The notes under the pieces are model-generated. The model searched no databases. It was not told the DNA's origin and was given only the letters and a program-made list of their open reading frames with translations. A program made the translations under genes and the position numbers. Of a stretch of DNA of 29,072 bases, positions 10,215 through 21,341 are shown one piece after another (position 1 is the first letter of the stretch; the number at the start of each line of letters is the position of its first letter). The stretch comes from Allomyces macrogynus ATCC 38327. Taxonomy: Eukaryota > Blastocladiomycota > Blastocladiomycetes > Blastocladiales > Blastocladiaceae. Location: NCBI GenBank assembly GCA_000151295.1, contig GG745333.1, positions 941,277 through 970,348 on the forward strand. The letters run 5' to 3'.

Positions 10215-11010
10215 GCGTGCGCTGGACTGAACTTGCTGCGGGTTCGTGGAATCAAAACTCGTCGTGCTTGCTGCTGCTGCCGTTCCAAACGGCCGAGACG
10301 CGTTGGGTTGGCGAAAGACCGGTCGACAAGCTGGCCGTCGGCCAGTCCGGTTGATCCAGCTCGTTGCTGTCCTGTGGACTGCACCAAAGCCCAACTCCTG
10401 TTCTTTCGTGTCGGCCACGCTGCCATAAACCTCTGCTGCTGCGCGGATTGCTGGCAGCCCGCCGCCGTGGCAGCTGCACTCGGCACGCGTCGTGATCCTT
10501 GCTCGCCGTTGCTGAAGGCATCCGCTCGTCCTCCAACCAGTTGCAACAGCCTTGTCGACGCGATGGCGTGACCGCGTCGGACCCTCGACCCTTGCAGCTG
10601 CGAGAGGCGGCCAAAACTCGCAACTCGCAAGGGCCCGGGAGGTTCTGCTTTCCCGGCTCTGTTCGGCCCCGTCGGCAAACGATTACCTGATAGCGTGTTG
10701 AGCCGCTCTGAGCGCAACTGTTGGGCGCAAGCAAATGCAACCTGCTGACGGAGACCGGGAATTAATATTTTCCCAACACGAACCACGCAAGCTGCACGAA
10801 CCAATTCGGCGAGGGTAAGTGTCGACATGTGTCGACGTTGAAATGTCCTGCCATCGCCAACTTCGACCGACCGGTCCCTTCCCTGCTCGTGCGCGCTCTC
10901 GCTCTCGGCAGCCTCTCCAGCATCTTCCTGCCGAACAGTCAAAAGCAACCGCACCCGATAGCACTTGACGTCCGCTTGTTCCAACAGCCAGCATCATTTC
11001 AGCAAGCAAA
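10215..11010. other. Divergent intergenic region between methyltransferase and hydrolase
   Basis: About 800 bases separate two start codons that point away from each other, so both promoters should lie here. There is CT-rich sequence before the hydrolase ATG and an A/T-rich patch around 10760-10780. Several long open frames on both strands have unconserved, low-complexity translations and overlap each other, so I do not call them genes. Confidence 0.5.
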
Positions 11011-12528
11011 ATGACCGACTTCCACGTTGCCGATATTTTCGTGCCAGCCGCGCCGGGTTCGAGCGACACGGTTGCTGCCAAGGTAGCGCAGGTTTCTTTC
11101 GACCGAAAAACGCACGCGAACGCGTGCATCAACGCGAGGTCGCGGCAGGGCATTCTTTTGTCGCTGTTATCTTGCATGAACAGAGCGCCATTGCATATCG
11201 TGATGGTTGGGCAACGATTTGGATGCTGATCGATTATTTCAACCACGGCAGGTGGGGCAACATTCAAGAGTTTGACCAGGAGTTTGTTGCGTGTCATGGA
11301 TGGTTCGTGCTTGATTTTTGCGGTTCGACGTGTCGTTGGGGATGGAGCAAGGACTGACAAATGACTGCGCTTTGCTCGCAGGCTCGACAATGCCGCGACC
11401 TACAATTTTATCGCGCCGTGCGCACGATTCTCTGCGCGATTGACCACTCAGTCGGGCTCGCGTTGACCGTGGGCTTGCGTCTCTTTGCATAGGACACTGA
11501 CGTTTCCTTGGTCAATAGCCTGGTCATCCGCAACCATCCGGGCAAGGCCATCTTCGTCGCGATCGACTTTTCGGGTCATGGTCTCTCTTCTCACTCGCAG
11601 GAGCGCTACTTTGGGCCGACGGGGTACCTGAGCGATGTCAAGGTCATCGTCGATCATTTCGCGCTCGAGACGTTTGTTGCGGTCGGGCACAGCATGGGCG
11701 GCGTCATTTTGACCAACTTTTGCACCATTTTCCCGGAACGGTGCGTTCATATCCCGATGAAGACTGCACTCTGGATCTGTGAGCGTTAACGCTGTTCCTG
11801 GCTCCTGACGTCTCATTTTTTCGGTTTTTTGTCTAGCGTGACGCACTTCATTTCAATCGAAATTCTCGGGCAAGCCGACGCACCGCCGTCTCGGTTCCCA
11901 GTGCAACTGCGCGCCCACTACGACACGCGCGACCGACGTCTCGCCAACGGGTCCACCAAACCGCGGTACGCTAGCCTCGAGGCCGCTGCGATTGCGCGGT
12001 CGCAGGCCAAGCTGTCGGTCCCGCTCGAGGGCGCGCGCGAGCTCGCCGAACGCGGTGTCGAGCCCGTGTTTACGCGCACCGAGTCGGGAGTGCGCTTGAT
12101 CGAGTATACGTGGCGGACTGACATGGCGCTGACGCTGTCGTGGCTCGGCGAAACGACCAAGGAGGTGGCCATGACGATGCTGCGCGGGATCCAGTGCCCG
12201 GTTCTGTTTGTGTTTGGCGAGGACGGCAACATCGACTTGACGGCGCCCAAGATCCAGGAGCGGCTCGCTGCGGTCAAGACCAAGGAGGTGTTGGAGGTCA
12301 AGGGTAGGCGCGTGCTCCGTTTCGTGAGCTTGAATCAACGAAGACTGACTCTGAGGATTGTTTCCATACTTCTCCACCCAAATAGGTGGGCATCATCCGC
12401 ATTTGGATCACGATTCCGCGCCCGTCATTGTCGATCACATTCTCCGCTTTGTTCGGGAGTACTCGGCACCCACCCGCATGATTTCGTTCGATACGCAGCG
12501 AGTTACGATGCCCACGAGCAAGTTGTGA
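11011..12528 (+). CDS. SERHL/MEST-like alpha/beta hydrolase
   Basis: Serine hydrolase-like protein of the alpha/beta-hydrolase fold; the substrate is unknown. Six exons: 11011 to about 11087, 11252-11302, 11382-11417, 11519-11740, 11837-12303 and 12386-12528, giving about 331 aa. Visible motifs in order: WGN then ACHGWLDNAATY (oxyanion strand, split by introns), AIFVAIDFSGHGLSSH, the nucleophile elbow VGHSMGG, FGEDGNIDL in the region of the acidic residue, and GGHHPHLDH with the catalytic His. This order and the HGWLDN and DFSGHGLS motifs are those of the SERHL group. All junctions agree in phase except the first. There, GT donors at 11083 and 11092 give the wrong phase for the WGN exon; a GC donor at 11088 or a GT donor at 11139 would fit. 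The main body is confident, the N-terminal splice is not. Confidence 0.87.
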
Positions 12529-13502
12529 TTCTCCACCTGGGACTCTTCGCTCTCTTGGTCGCTGTCGCGCCCTGGTATTATAGAACGCGCGTGTCGTGCG
12601 CGTGTTGTTATTGATCAACATCAAGTCTTATTTGGCATGCGCTTGCCCCAGTCCTCCCTCTTTCCAGAGCAAAAATGACAATTTTGAGTTGCCATCATCC
12701 ACCGACCTGGCTCCCTGCTCTCCCGCTCGTCGACCAAGGCCCGGACAAACCCGTCTAGCACGCGCGGTGGCGGGATGGCGTTTCATGACACCGCCCGGAA
12801 CGGACGACCGCTCACCCATTTGTCGGTAAACGAGGCGCGCTCACGCGCGCGGGGGGATACGCGCGCGCGCACCACTTGTGCGCGGCGTGCGTTGGTTACA
12901 GGGGGCACGCCGCCCGGCAGGTTGATGCTCAAACCTGCTCATATCATGCGAAAATTACTCGATATCCACTCCAAGTACTACTTCCCGTCGCGAGCATATT
13001 TATCCACGGTAGCCGCGCTCGGCTGTGCTCAGTGTGGGCCAGCGGCCTTGAATCAACGTTATGAGAGTGGACGAGCTCGCGATGTTCCTGCAATACTTTG
13101 GAATTGGGACTGATTAACGCTGATGCGGCGAAGGCGCCGCGCAGTACGGTTTGAAAACAGAGGCGGTGTTGCGTGAGCAAACGAGGGCTATCCACCTTTC
13201 GCAATGGCGGGCAGCGAAAGCAGCAGCACAGTTCAGCGGTTCGAACGGCAACAAGCTGGTTGTTGACCGGTGTGTTGCCAAAGCTTCACGCGCCGCAAGT
13301 CCATCGACGCCCACTTGAAGAGAGCCGCCGTGCACCCTCGCCGCAGCCCGCCTCTCGGCTTCTGCTTCTCTCTCTTTTGCTGTCGCCGCCCGCCGTCCCG
13401 TACTTCCCCAACCACCGTCGTCGCCGTTGCTTCGTCCAGCACCGTCGACTTCCTCAACCAGCTGCACGAGCTCGCCCGCCTGCACCGTCTGCACTCGCCA
13501 CC
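12529..13502. other. Intergenic: hydrolase 3' flank and septin promoter/leader
   Basis: Nothing recognisable as a gene in these 974 bases. The part from about 13320 to the septin ATG is strongly pyrimidine-rich, as expected of a fungal leader, and the ATG at 13503 sits in good context (GCCACC before it). Open frames running through this leader and into the septin intron are shadows. Confidence 0.5.
12833..12893. repeat. CG/GCGC-rich alternating tract
   Basis: A 60-base stretch is made mostly of alternating C and G (several GCGCGC blocks, plus one run of G). Such alternating purine-pyrimidine sequence can adopt Z-DNA. It lies between hydrolase and septin; no function can be assigned. Confidence 0.5.
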
Positions 13503-15090
13503 ATGTTCCGCTCGCGCCGCAAGATTGCCACCCCCCTCAACATCATGGTATGCCGCCCTCCCGCGCCCGCGGTGGTCCGGGGGAGAGGAGGCATGGCAGC
13601 GCTCGTCGCACAATCTGCGATTGAGCAATGTCATTGCGTGCCGCGGTCGGTGGTCGGCTTGGCTATGTCGATTGTGTGCAGTGGCGCCACTATGGTCGCA
13701 GCACTGCCCACTTGACCACCGCTGCCCATCCACCACGACCACCTCCGACCACCGCGCCCACTTCGACCGCAATGCGTCAGATCCGTCTTGGCGCCTTGAA
13801 CTGACCGTGATACGCATGGTGTCCATCGGTGTCCACCCATATTTTTCCATGGATGCTTCTAGGTCGTTGTACGTGCAGTTTCCCCTCCGGCTCCCATCTC
13901 GTCGTCGGATAACTCCAGTCGCCTCACTCCTTGTCCTCGTTTGCCACCTCCAGGGCCGTGAGGGTGTCGGCAAGTCGACGTTCCTGCGCACGCTGCTGGC
14001 GTCGCTGGCGCTGAGCGGCAAGGTGGACCCGACCAAGGCCACTCCGTCGCCCGTCTCCAACGAGACGCGCATCAAGGTCCACCACCCGGTCGAGGTCGAT
14101 GTGCAGGGCCACAAGATTGCGCTCACCCTGATCGACACGCCCGGGCTCCCGTACTCGGCCGAGCAGGGCACCGAGCTCGCCACTGTCATGGGCTACATTG
14201 AGTCGCAGTTCGAGACGTCGCTGATTGAGGGTACGTTCTTTCGCTTTGAAGTACGGCTGCTGTTATAAGCACGATTTGACTTGCTCGCCTTATTTCCGAT
14301 TTGTAGAGCTCAAGGGTACAATTTCGGCGCCGTTGAGGCCGTCGCCGGCCGACTGCTGGTCCAAGCAACTGATCACTACCGCATTTCTGACGTCTAGTCA
14401 AGCGTAACCCCAAGTCGGCTGACACGATGGTGCACGCGATCCTGTACCTGCTGCCGCCGATGCTTCCGTTCCACCCGGTGGATCTGTCGGCGATTCGCAC
14501 GCTCGCGAACCGCGCCAACGTGATCCCGCTGCTCGCGCACGCCGACAGCATCACGAACCGCCAGCTCGAGAACCTCAAGAGCTCGCTGCTCAAGACGCTG
14601 CAGGAGACGCTGCCCCTGCTCGACTTTGCGTCGGCGGACCTTGACGGCGATGGCATCATCGAGGATGAGGAGGAGGAGGAGTTCGTCTCGGAGGTCAAGA
14701 AGCTCAAGGACGCGCTGCCCTACACCGTGATCGGTGCCGAGTTTCCGCTGCCGGGCCAGAAGGCGCAGTCGGACTACCTCGAGATTGACGGCCAGAAGAT
14801 TCTTGGTCGCCAGGTGCGTGGTGACTCACCTGATGGTTTCGGCGCTGCCATGACTGCCGATCATTTACTCACGCTCGCTCTCCACCACTTGCTTTCAATA
14901 GTACCACTGGGGTTGCGTCAACGTCGACGACGAGGAGCACTGCGAGCTGCACTTCCTCAAGTACCTGCTCTTCGAGTTTGCGCTCCCCGGCCTGCGCAGC
15001 TTCACGCGTTGCCAGCTCTATGAGCGGTACCGTACCGAGCGTCTCATGGCGCACGCGGGCAAGGCCGGCGGCGACCACAAGGAGGAGTAA
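13503..15090 (+). CDS. Septin, short form without C-terminal coiled coil
   Basis: GTP-binding filament protein of the septin family. Six coding exons: 13503-13547, 13863-13868 (6 nt), 13954-14230, 14307-14315 (9 nt), 14398-14813 and 14902-15090, about 313 aa. The joined protein reads LNIMVVGREGVGKST (G1 at 18-26), LIDTPG (G3), then LIEELKVKRNPKSADTMVHA and LPYTVIGAEFPL, and QYHWGCVNVDDEEHCELHFLKYLL followed by YERYRTERL, the septin unique element. The G4 motif is AHAD (159-162) in place of the usual AKAD. Between G4 and LPYTVIG lies an acidic insertion holding DLDGDGIIEDEE (193-204), which fits the EF-hand loop consensus. The protein stops shortly after the unique element, so the C-terminal coiled coil of many septins is missing. 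Septin identity is firm; the subgroup is not determined. Confidence 0.92.
13863..13868 (+). other. Six-nucleotide micro-exon of the septin gene
   Basis: GTCGTT lies between a TTCTAG acceptor and a GTACGT donor. Including it gives Val-Val directly before the P-loop (IMVVGREGVGKS), matching the conserved beta-strand of septins. Skipping it keeps the frame but deletes these two residues. Confidence 0.65.
14307..14315 (+). other. Nine-nucleotide micro-exon of the septin gene
   Basis: Nine bases between a TTTGTAG acceptor and a GTACAA donor complete Glu, Leu, Lys and the first base of Val. The result, EELKVKRNP, matches the conserved EE-x-x-(I/V)-KRNP region of fungal septins. The phases (1 in, 1 out) agree with the flanking exons. 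Confidence 0.7.
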
Positions 15091-15697
15091 GCGTCGACCC
15101 ATCAGTTGATGATCACGCAGCACTTGAATCGCTGACGTCGCTACCCCGTCGTCGGGATTTGCTTGGCTCGCTTTCTCTTGGATTTGTTTTGTGCCGTCCG
15201 TATCCTATCCCGTCCTCATGGTGTTTGTCATTCGTGTTCATTTTGTTGTGCCGTATCAATCATGTTTGCCGTTTTGGATCTTCCTGCTCCCGACCCTGAG
15301 CCGCAGAGTCCTCTCACCTCCTTTCGTTGGTGTCCACGAAGCCCTTTTGATAGATTGCTTGTGTTCCCCAATTTTTTTTTGTCGGCCTTCGCGCAACGCA
15401 CGGCGAAGACGACGTTGTCAGCTTGCAGGCAGCACAAAGGACCGCACATCGACCGCAAACCGCATGCTCACCGCAAACGGTTGTCGGGTGTCTCTGAAGA
15501 GCTGGGCCTGCCAAGGAGCAGCGAGTAGCAGTCTGGCCGGGCTGGGAGATCCTGGCAGCAAGCCGGACGTCGAGCTTGGTGCATAGCAACTGCGCACGTG
15601 CTCTCTGCTGACCCCCCGCGCACTTCTTTGCTCCGGAACCTGATCACACTCACACCTCGTTGACGACACCGACGCGACACGCACCAGCAACAGCAAC
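15091..15697. other. Intergenic: septin 3' flank and Sas10 promoter
   Basis: No gene recognised in about 600 bases. A T-rich stretch occurs near 15370-15380. The overlapping open frames on both strands give unconserved translations. Confidence 0.4.
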
Positions 15698-17842
15698 ATG
15701 GGCAAGGTAACTTGCAGCACTGCGTTCCCTGGCCTGACGAACGGGCGTTGAGATCATCGCTAGGGAGCCAGGACCCTTTAGCCATGAGCAACGCGACTAA
15801 CCTTCAAACCGGACTAGGCTCGCAAGTCCCGCGGCAGTAAGCGCTCCGCGCCTGCGGCGCCCGTCGACTCAGACGACGAGTCGCAGCGGTTCTATGTGAA
15901 CCCGCACGAGCGCAACGAAATCTTTGGTCTCGACGACCGCAGCGACGACGAGGACGTGCTTGCCGGCGAAGACCGCGCGGGCGACGTGGACGCCGCCCCG
16001 AACCAGGTCTATGGGCTCGACTTGCCGTCCGACTCGGATGTTTCTGACGCTGACGGCGATTTCGAGGATGACGACGACGAGGACGAGGCCGAAAGTGCGG
16101 CCGCGTGGGGTTCCCGGCCAAAGGCCTTCTACAATGCCGATGATACGTTTGCCGACGACGAGGCGGCCAAGCTCGAAGAGCAGGAGGCCGAGCGCATCAA
16201 GCGCGCGCGGTTGGCGAAACTCGACGAGGACGATTTCCTCGACGGCGCGTTTGCGACGCTCGCTGGGACGGCCGACACGGCACTGCCCATGGCCACCGAA
16301 GACGTCATGACCGACTCCGCATCCGGCAACGAGGTGCAGATTCTCGGCAAGCGGCCGCGCGAGACCATGTCGCGCGACGAGATTCTCGAGCACCTCGCGA
16401 CGACCTCCCCAGAACTGCTCGAGTTCATCATCGACTACCAGGCCAAGATGGAGGAGCTGCGTGACGCCGTCGCGCCCATGTACCACTTGGCGCTCAAGCT
16501 CGAGCCCGCCGACTCGCCCGTGCGCGCCTACTTGTCGGCCAAGTACTTTGCCGTGCTCGGGTTCTTGCTCAACGTGTCCTACTACATGGCGCTCTACGCG
16601 CAGGGCGCCGCGAAACCGCGCGAGATTCAGCAGCATCCGGTGATTGACGTGCTCGTGCACTTGCAGCAGTCCGTCGAGGCGATTGAAACGATTGAAAACG
16701 ACAAGCCGTGGCTCACGGCACGGCTCGAACCGCTCGTCACGGCGCTCGAAGACATGGAGGAGCGCGGTATGTCGGTCGACGAGTACTTTGATTTTGTGAC
16801 CAAGGAGATTGAGCGCGAAATGCGCGAGGAGGATGAGGAGGACGAGGAAGAGGACATAGACGGCGACGACGACGGCGACGACGACATGTCGGTCGATGAG
16901 GACGACGCTCCGGCACCGGCCCCGGAACCTGTCAAGGCCAAGGGCAAGAGCAAGAGCAAGAACGTCAAGCGCTCGCGTTCGGCCGACTCTGACGACGATC
17001 CACAGGCGCCACCACCACCGACTGCGGCCAAGCCGAGCAAGAAGCGCAAAAAGGAGATTGAGATTGCCTACGAGGACGACTACAAGAAGGTCAAGAGCAA
17101 GAAGGCCAAGATCGAGGCCGTCAACGACTTTGACGAGTCGGCCGGCGACGCCAACTTTGGTGCCATCGGGACCGCGGCACCTTCGCCGTTTGCCACGTCG
17201 GGCAAAAAATCGCTCAAGAAGGTGGTGCAGTCGGTGCAGTCGAGCTCCAAGGCCAGCAAGAAGCAGGCCTCGGCCGACGCCGACGTCATGCCCAAGTCGA
17301 ACAAGCCCGCCAACTCTCTCAACACGCACTTGTCCAAGGAGGCACTCGCCGCGGCCGAGCAGGACGCCGACGTCTTCTCAGACGACGACGATGGCCACGC
17401 CGCGCGCAAGGCGCAGCGCGCCAGTCAGGTCAACGCGGTCGGGATCGACATGGCTGTCGTCGACCCGAGCCGGCCCATTTCGTCGCTGCAGGAGGCACGA
17501 AAGGCCAAGCTCGAGAAGCAGGCGGCGCGTCGTGCGGCCAAGGCGGCGGCACGCGGCGAGGACGTGTCGGTTAAGTTTGCCGACGAGGACGGCGACGCCA
17601 GCATGAACGATCTGTCGTCGGGCAAGCGCTTGGCAAGTTACGACATTCTCAAGAACAAGGGTCTCACCCCCAAGAGGAAAAAGGAGGACCGCAACCCGCG
17701 TCTCAAGCACCGCCGCAAGTTCGAGAAGAAGGTCAAAAAGCTCAAGACAGTCAAGCGCGTCGCCACGGAGCTCAAGGGCGGGTACCAGGGCGAACTTACG
17801 GGTATCAAGACGCACCTCACGCGGTCCATCAAGCTCACGTAA
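15698..17842 (+). CDS. UTP3/SAS10: Sas10/Utp3, small-subunit processome protein
   Basis: Nucleolar U3 snoRNP component needed for 18S rRNA maturation. Two exons: 15698-15706 (ATG-Gly-Lys) and 15818-17842, about 677 aa. The start is the ATG of MGKARKSRGSKRS, a basic nuclear-targeting-like N-terminus; the long frame alone has no ATG there. The N-terminal third is very acidic with AWGSRPKAFYNADDTFADDEA, a family hallmark. The Sas10/Utp3/C1D domain occupies about residues 190-310 (DEILEHLATTSPELLEFI and AKYFAVLGFLLNVSYYMALY). Acidic and Lys-rich low-complexity linkers follow. The C-terminal Sas10 domain holds KNKGLTPKRKKEDRNPRLKH and ends GIKTHLTRSIKLT, as in yeast and human. It is somewhat longer than yeast Sas10 (610 aa) because of the linkers. 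Confidence 0.95.
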
Positions 17843-18184
17843 ACGTGTGGGGCTGTGGGTGGGTTGCGACGCGTTGATATTTTGGGTGTGCATCACTGTT
17901 CATAAATTGGATCGGCCTTCAGCTGTTTTCTCCTGTTTGCATCGTCACTGCCAAGCACCACAGCGAGCACTATCACGAACTTACGCCGCGAATCCCGTCT
18001 TGCCAACACGACGGGCTTCTTGCACGACGCGTTCACGCATCACCTGCTGTCACTGTGGCACACAACCTGATCCCGACAACCATTGATTCTCGCAGTGCCA
18101 ACTGCATAATATATTCAGCATCTTTGCCGTTAAGCACAGACGGTATACAAATAACGAAAGCAATCGCTCCTAACGAGCGTCATT
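17843..18184. other. Convergent 3' intergenic region (Sas10 and GST-like gene)
   Basis: The two genes end facing each other with about 340 bases between the stops. It contains A/T-rich stretches near 17900 and 18105-18115 that could serve as 3'-end signals. No gene is seen. Confidence 0.4.
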
Positions 18185-19665
18185 TCACAGCTTGGCCTGG
18201 GCCGTCCCGTTTGCCGTCGGAGACATGAGCTCAATCTCGTTCTTGGCCGTGCGGCGAACCTGCACCTTCTCCTTGAGCTCCGCAACGCGGCGCACAAACG
18301 CGTCGCCATCCACACGCTGCGTCGGATCTGCGCGCTCCGCAATCTTAGCCAGGACCGACCGGTCAAACTGCGCACCGTTGCGCCAGATCCGCCAGAAGGC
18401 AAACAGCGCATACGACTGGGCCATGCGCGAGCCTGCCGGCTCGCCGTGGATCGTGAACTTGGCAAAGCCGAGGCGACGCGGCAGTGGGCCCGGCGTGCCC
18501 TGAAGCTTGGCCGCAAGCGCATAGCCTTGCTCAATGTGCGGGACGAGCGTGAACAAGGGCTCGAGCAGCGGGTAGAGCGTGTCGGGCACCTCGTCGTTCG
18601 CAAAGAACGAGCCGGAACCAGTCCGTGCGGGAGCGCGCGTGATGCGCACGGGGCCTGGTGCGGTCCCATCCATGGCCACGACGGCCTCGGGCTGCTTGTA
18701 CCCGGCACGCCCTTGCTGGTTCATGCGATCAATGTAGTGGAGAAGCGTCGGCGCCTTGGTGCGCAGCATGAACGACGGTTTCGGGTCACTGGCGACGGCA
18801 AAAACGTAAAAATCAGGTCAACGATTGTCAAGATGGTATCGCCACGGCGCACAGAGACGCACCGGTCGATGAAGCCCGCGAGCATCCCGGCCAACGAAAA
18901 GTCGGCGCGGCACGGAATCTCGTCGGAAAACAAGTATGTGTGGTTATCAAAATGGGTGGCGAGTTTCACGAGATACCATTCGAGGAAACGGTCGAACATG
19001 GGCATCGTCTCCTCGGTCACGCCCCACGGACGACGCGCCTTGAGAAAGACAGCGTCGAGACGCTACAGTACGGAAAGTTCAGACCATCAGCTTCAACGAA
19101 AGTAGGTGAAGGCGACACCTTCCCCTTGCGCCCTATTTCTCCAACGTACCTGCCGCACCGCCTGGTCATGGACCGCGAGCCCCGTCGTCTTGACCGACCG
19201 CGACGCGGCCATTTCGCGAAGCAAGTGGAGCTCGTGACCGTTCTCGAAATGGCCAAACCGCTCGGCAAACCCGACTAGGAACATCCACTCCTCCGAGACA
19301 AATTCGAGCAAATTCGCGACAAGCTTTTGTTTGGGTCCGGGTGGGTCCAAAGGCACCAGACCGGCCTGCGACGACGCGAGTTTGGCCTCAAAGTGGTCAA
19401 TGATGAGCCCGGTATCTTGGAGCACACGGTCGGACCCGTCTTCGACCACGACGGGAATCATGGTCAGGTGCGTCTTGGGCAAGATGAGCGTCTCGTAGAT
19501 TTTCGGCGTCGCGAGCACATCCTCGAAGGCAATGTTGCGGTATTTGAAGTATTGGCGCAGCTTGTGGACGTAAGGGCTCATATCGCTGCCCACGAGCTTG
19601 ACGGCCGGCTTCTTGGTGGCCATGGCGGCAGTGACGGCGGTGCGGGCGACAGCGGTACTAGACAT
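18185..19665 (-). CDS. Glutathione S-transferase-like protein
   Basis: Three exons, 19665-19150, 19062-18863 and 18788-18185, give about 439 aa. After a short Ala/Thr-rich N-terminus, a thioredoxin-like GST N-domain starts near residue 23 (VGSDMSPYVHKLRQYFKYRN) and includes the cis-proline strand TMIPVVVEDG and LQDTGLIIDHFEAKL. A GST C-domain follows with FDNHTYLFSDEIPCRADFSL, where the conserved Asp caps helix 6. The second junction restores FIDRDPKPSFMLRTKAPTLL, like the YRDP-P...KAP segment of this fungal/bacterial GST-like group. The C-terminal 150 residues form an extra domain I cannot name. Ser in the DMSPY motif may be the glutathione-activating residue. The ATG at 19665 is the first in frame with good context. 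Substrate and pathway are unknown. Confidence 0.85.
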
Positions 19666-19947
19666 GGTTGCTGTGCACGGCGACGAGTTGAAGCAAATGC
19701 TAAGAGAAGAATCTAACGGGCCACTGGGCGCGAGGACGTTGCGGGAGAGCAGGGTTCCGACTGCTGACTGCCGACACTGCCGATGCTGCCGTAAAAGCCC
19801 CAACGCGATCACATGTTTTGATCATCAATGCTGAATCGACGCTGACATTGTGCATAGTGCAAATCTACGGAAGAAATGAAGAAAGCAGCACAGGCCAAAT
19901 GCATTTCTCTCGCGCGCCATCCACGGGGGCGCGATTCACAATCCTCT

Positions 19948-21309
19948 CTACGCGGAGCCATAGCTCTTCACCTTGCTGAACACGTACGGCCGGAACTCGG
20001 TCAAGTCGAGCTCCACAATCTCCTGCTCGGCGTGGTGGTTGATGGTCGTGAACGAGTAGTGTACCCAATGTAACCGGTTGTGCTTGCCGCGCTTGCTGCC
20101 CTTGATCTGCACCGTCTTGGTGAACGTGTTATGCGCGCGCCGCTTGTCCGTCAGTGTCAAGTCGACCACGGCGCCGTTTTGGACGTAGGTGCCCGTCATG
20201 AACCCCTTGCGCGACTCCAAGTGCGATTCCGTAAACTGCTTGACGATATCGCGTGGTTCGCTCGTGGTCATGTAGGACAGGACCCGGCCGTCGCGGAAGA
20301 AGCGCTATTTCATCATGTTCACGGTGAGTTCGATGATCTCGCCGACACGAAAACGGGAAAGGAGGGAAACGGACCAGGTAGCGGAAATACTCGACGAGAT
20401 GCACCGGGTTATTGAAGCCAAACTCGGAAATACCTTGGCGCACATACATACACCGGCTGTGTTGGGGCGGAGAAGTTAGAAACCAAGTGTGGAAGCGAAG
20501 GGCCGGTAACAAAAAAGCGGACCTAATGTAGACACCGTCGAACCGGATCCGCGGCTCGCGAATAAAATACTGCAACCAGTCCTCCTTGGCTGCCGCGTCC
20601 ACGAGCACTTTTTCCGGCGGGTAGTGCCGGAAACACAAGTGCTTCCAAATCGTCGGTTCGCGCGCGACCAAGCAGAACTTTTTGCACACGAGCGACAGGG
20701 CAAAGAAGGCGTTCGTGTCGGCGGCAATCGCAAATTTGAAGGCTCGCGCGAGCAGCTCGGCGGGAAGGACCGAAATGAAGGTTGGGCGCAAGTCAGTTCG
20801 CGGTTGTAGCGGGCACGGCTCGCGTCGGATCTGCTCGAGCCACTCGTTGAATGGCGGGAGCGGTGTGGCGGTGGCCGTTGCGGGTACCGCGGCCTTGGTC
20901 GACGAGCCAGCGTCCTTGTTGCTCGAGGCAGCCTTGAGGCCGTGTACAGCTGCGTAGTGCCGCTGGTACCGAATGTCAATGTGCGCATCGATTTTCTAGA
21001 GTGGTCGAGTTGGTCAAGAACGTGCTTTTCGCGTCATCCAAGCACTAGCGGGTCCGAGCAAACGTACAAAGGCCGCGCGGTACGCCTTGAGTGCGCCAGC
21101 GAGGTTCCCCTCATGCTCCAGGTCCTGCCAGCGGAAGACTGAGTCAGCAACGAAACCCACGGTGCGTGGAAATTATCAAAGAATCGCACCATGCCCTGCT
21201 GGTACAGCTGCATCGCCTTGTCCTCGGCGCCAGACGCGAGCGGTGCGCTCTTGTCCGCGACGCTTACGGCTGCAACCGCATCGGCCACCTTGTCCACCGC
21301 TGCCGCCGC

Positions 21310-21341
<32 letters not shown>

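Noticed and set aside
10211..10984. 257-codon open frame on the minus strand in the divergent intergenic region
   Set aside because: No ATG start, low-complexity translation, and it would overlap both promoters. No recognisable homology.
11493..11518. Hydrolase exon 4 starting at the first AG (11491-11492)
   Set aside because: It gives the wrong phase for the Pro codon from exon 3; the next AG (11517-11518) restores FIAPLVIRNHPGKAIF.
15869..17329. 486-codon open frame on the minus strand
   Set aside because: It lies antisense to Sas10, whose acidic and lysine-rich codon bias keeps the opposite frame free of stops. The translation has no conserved motif.
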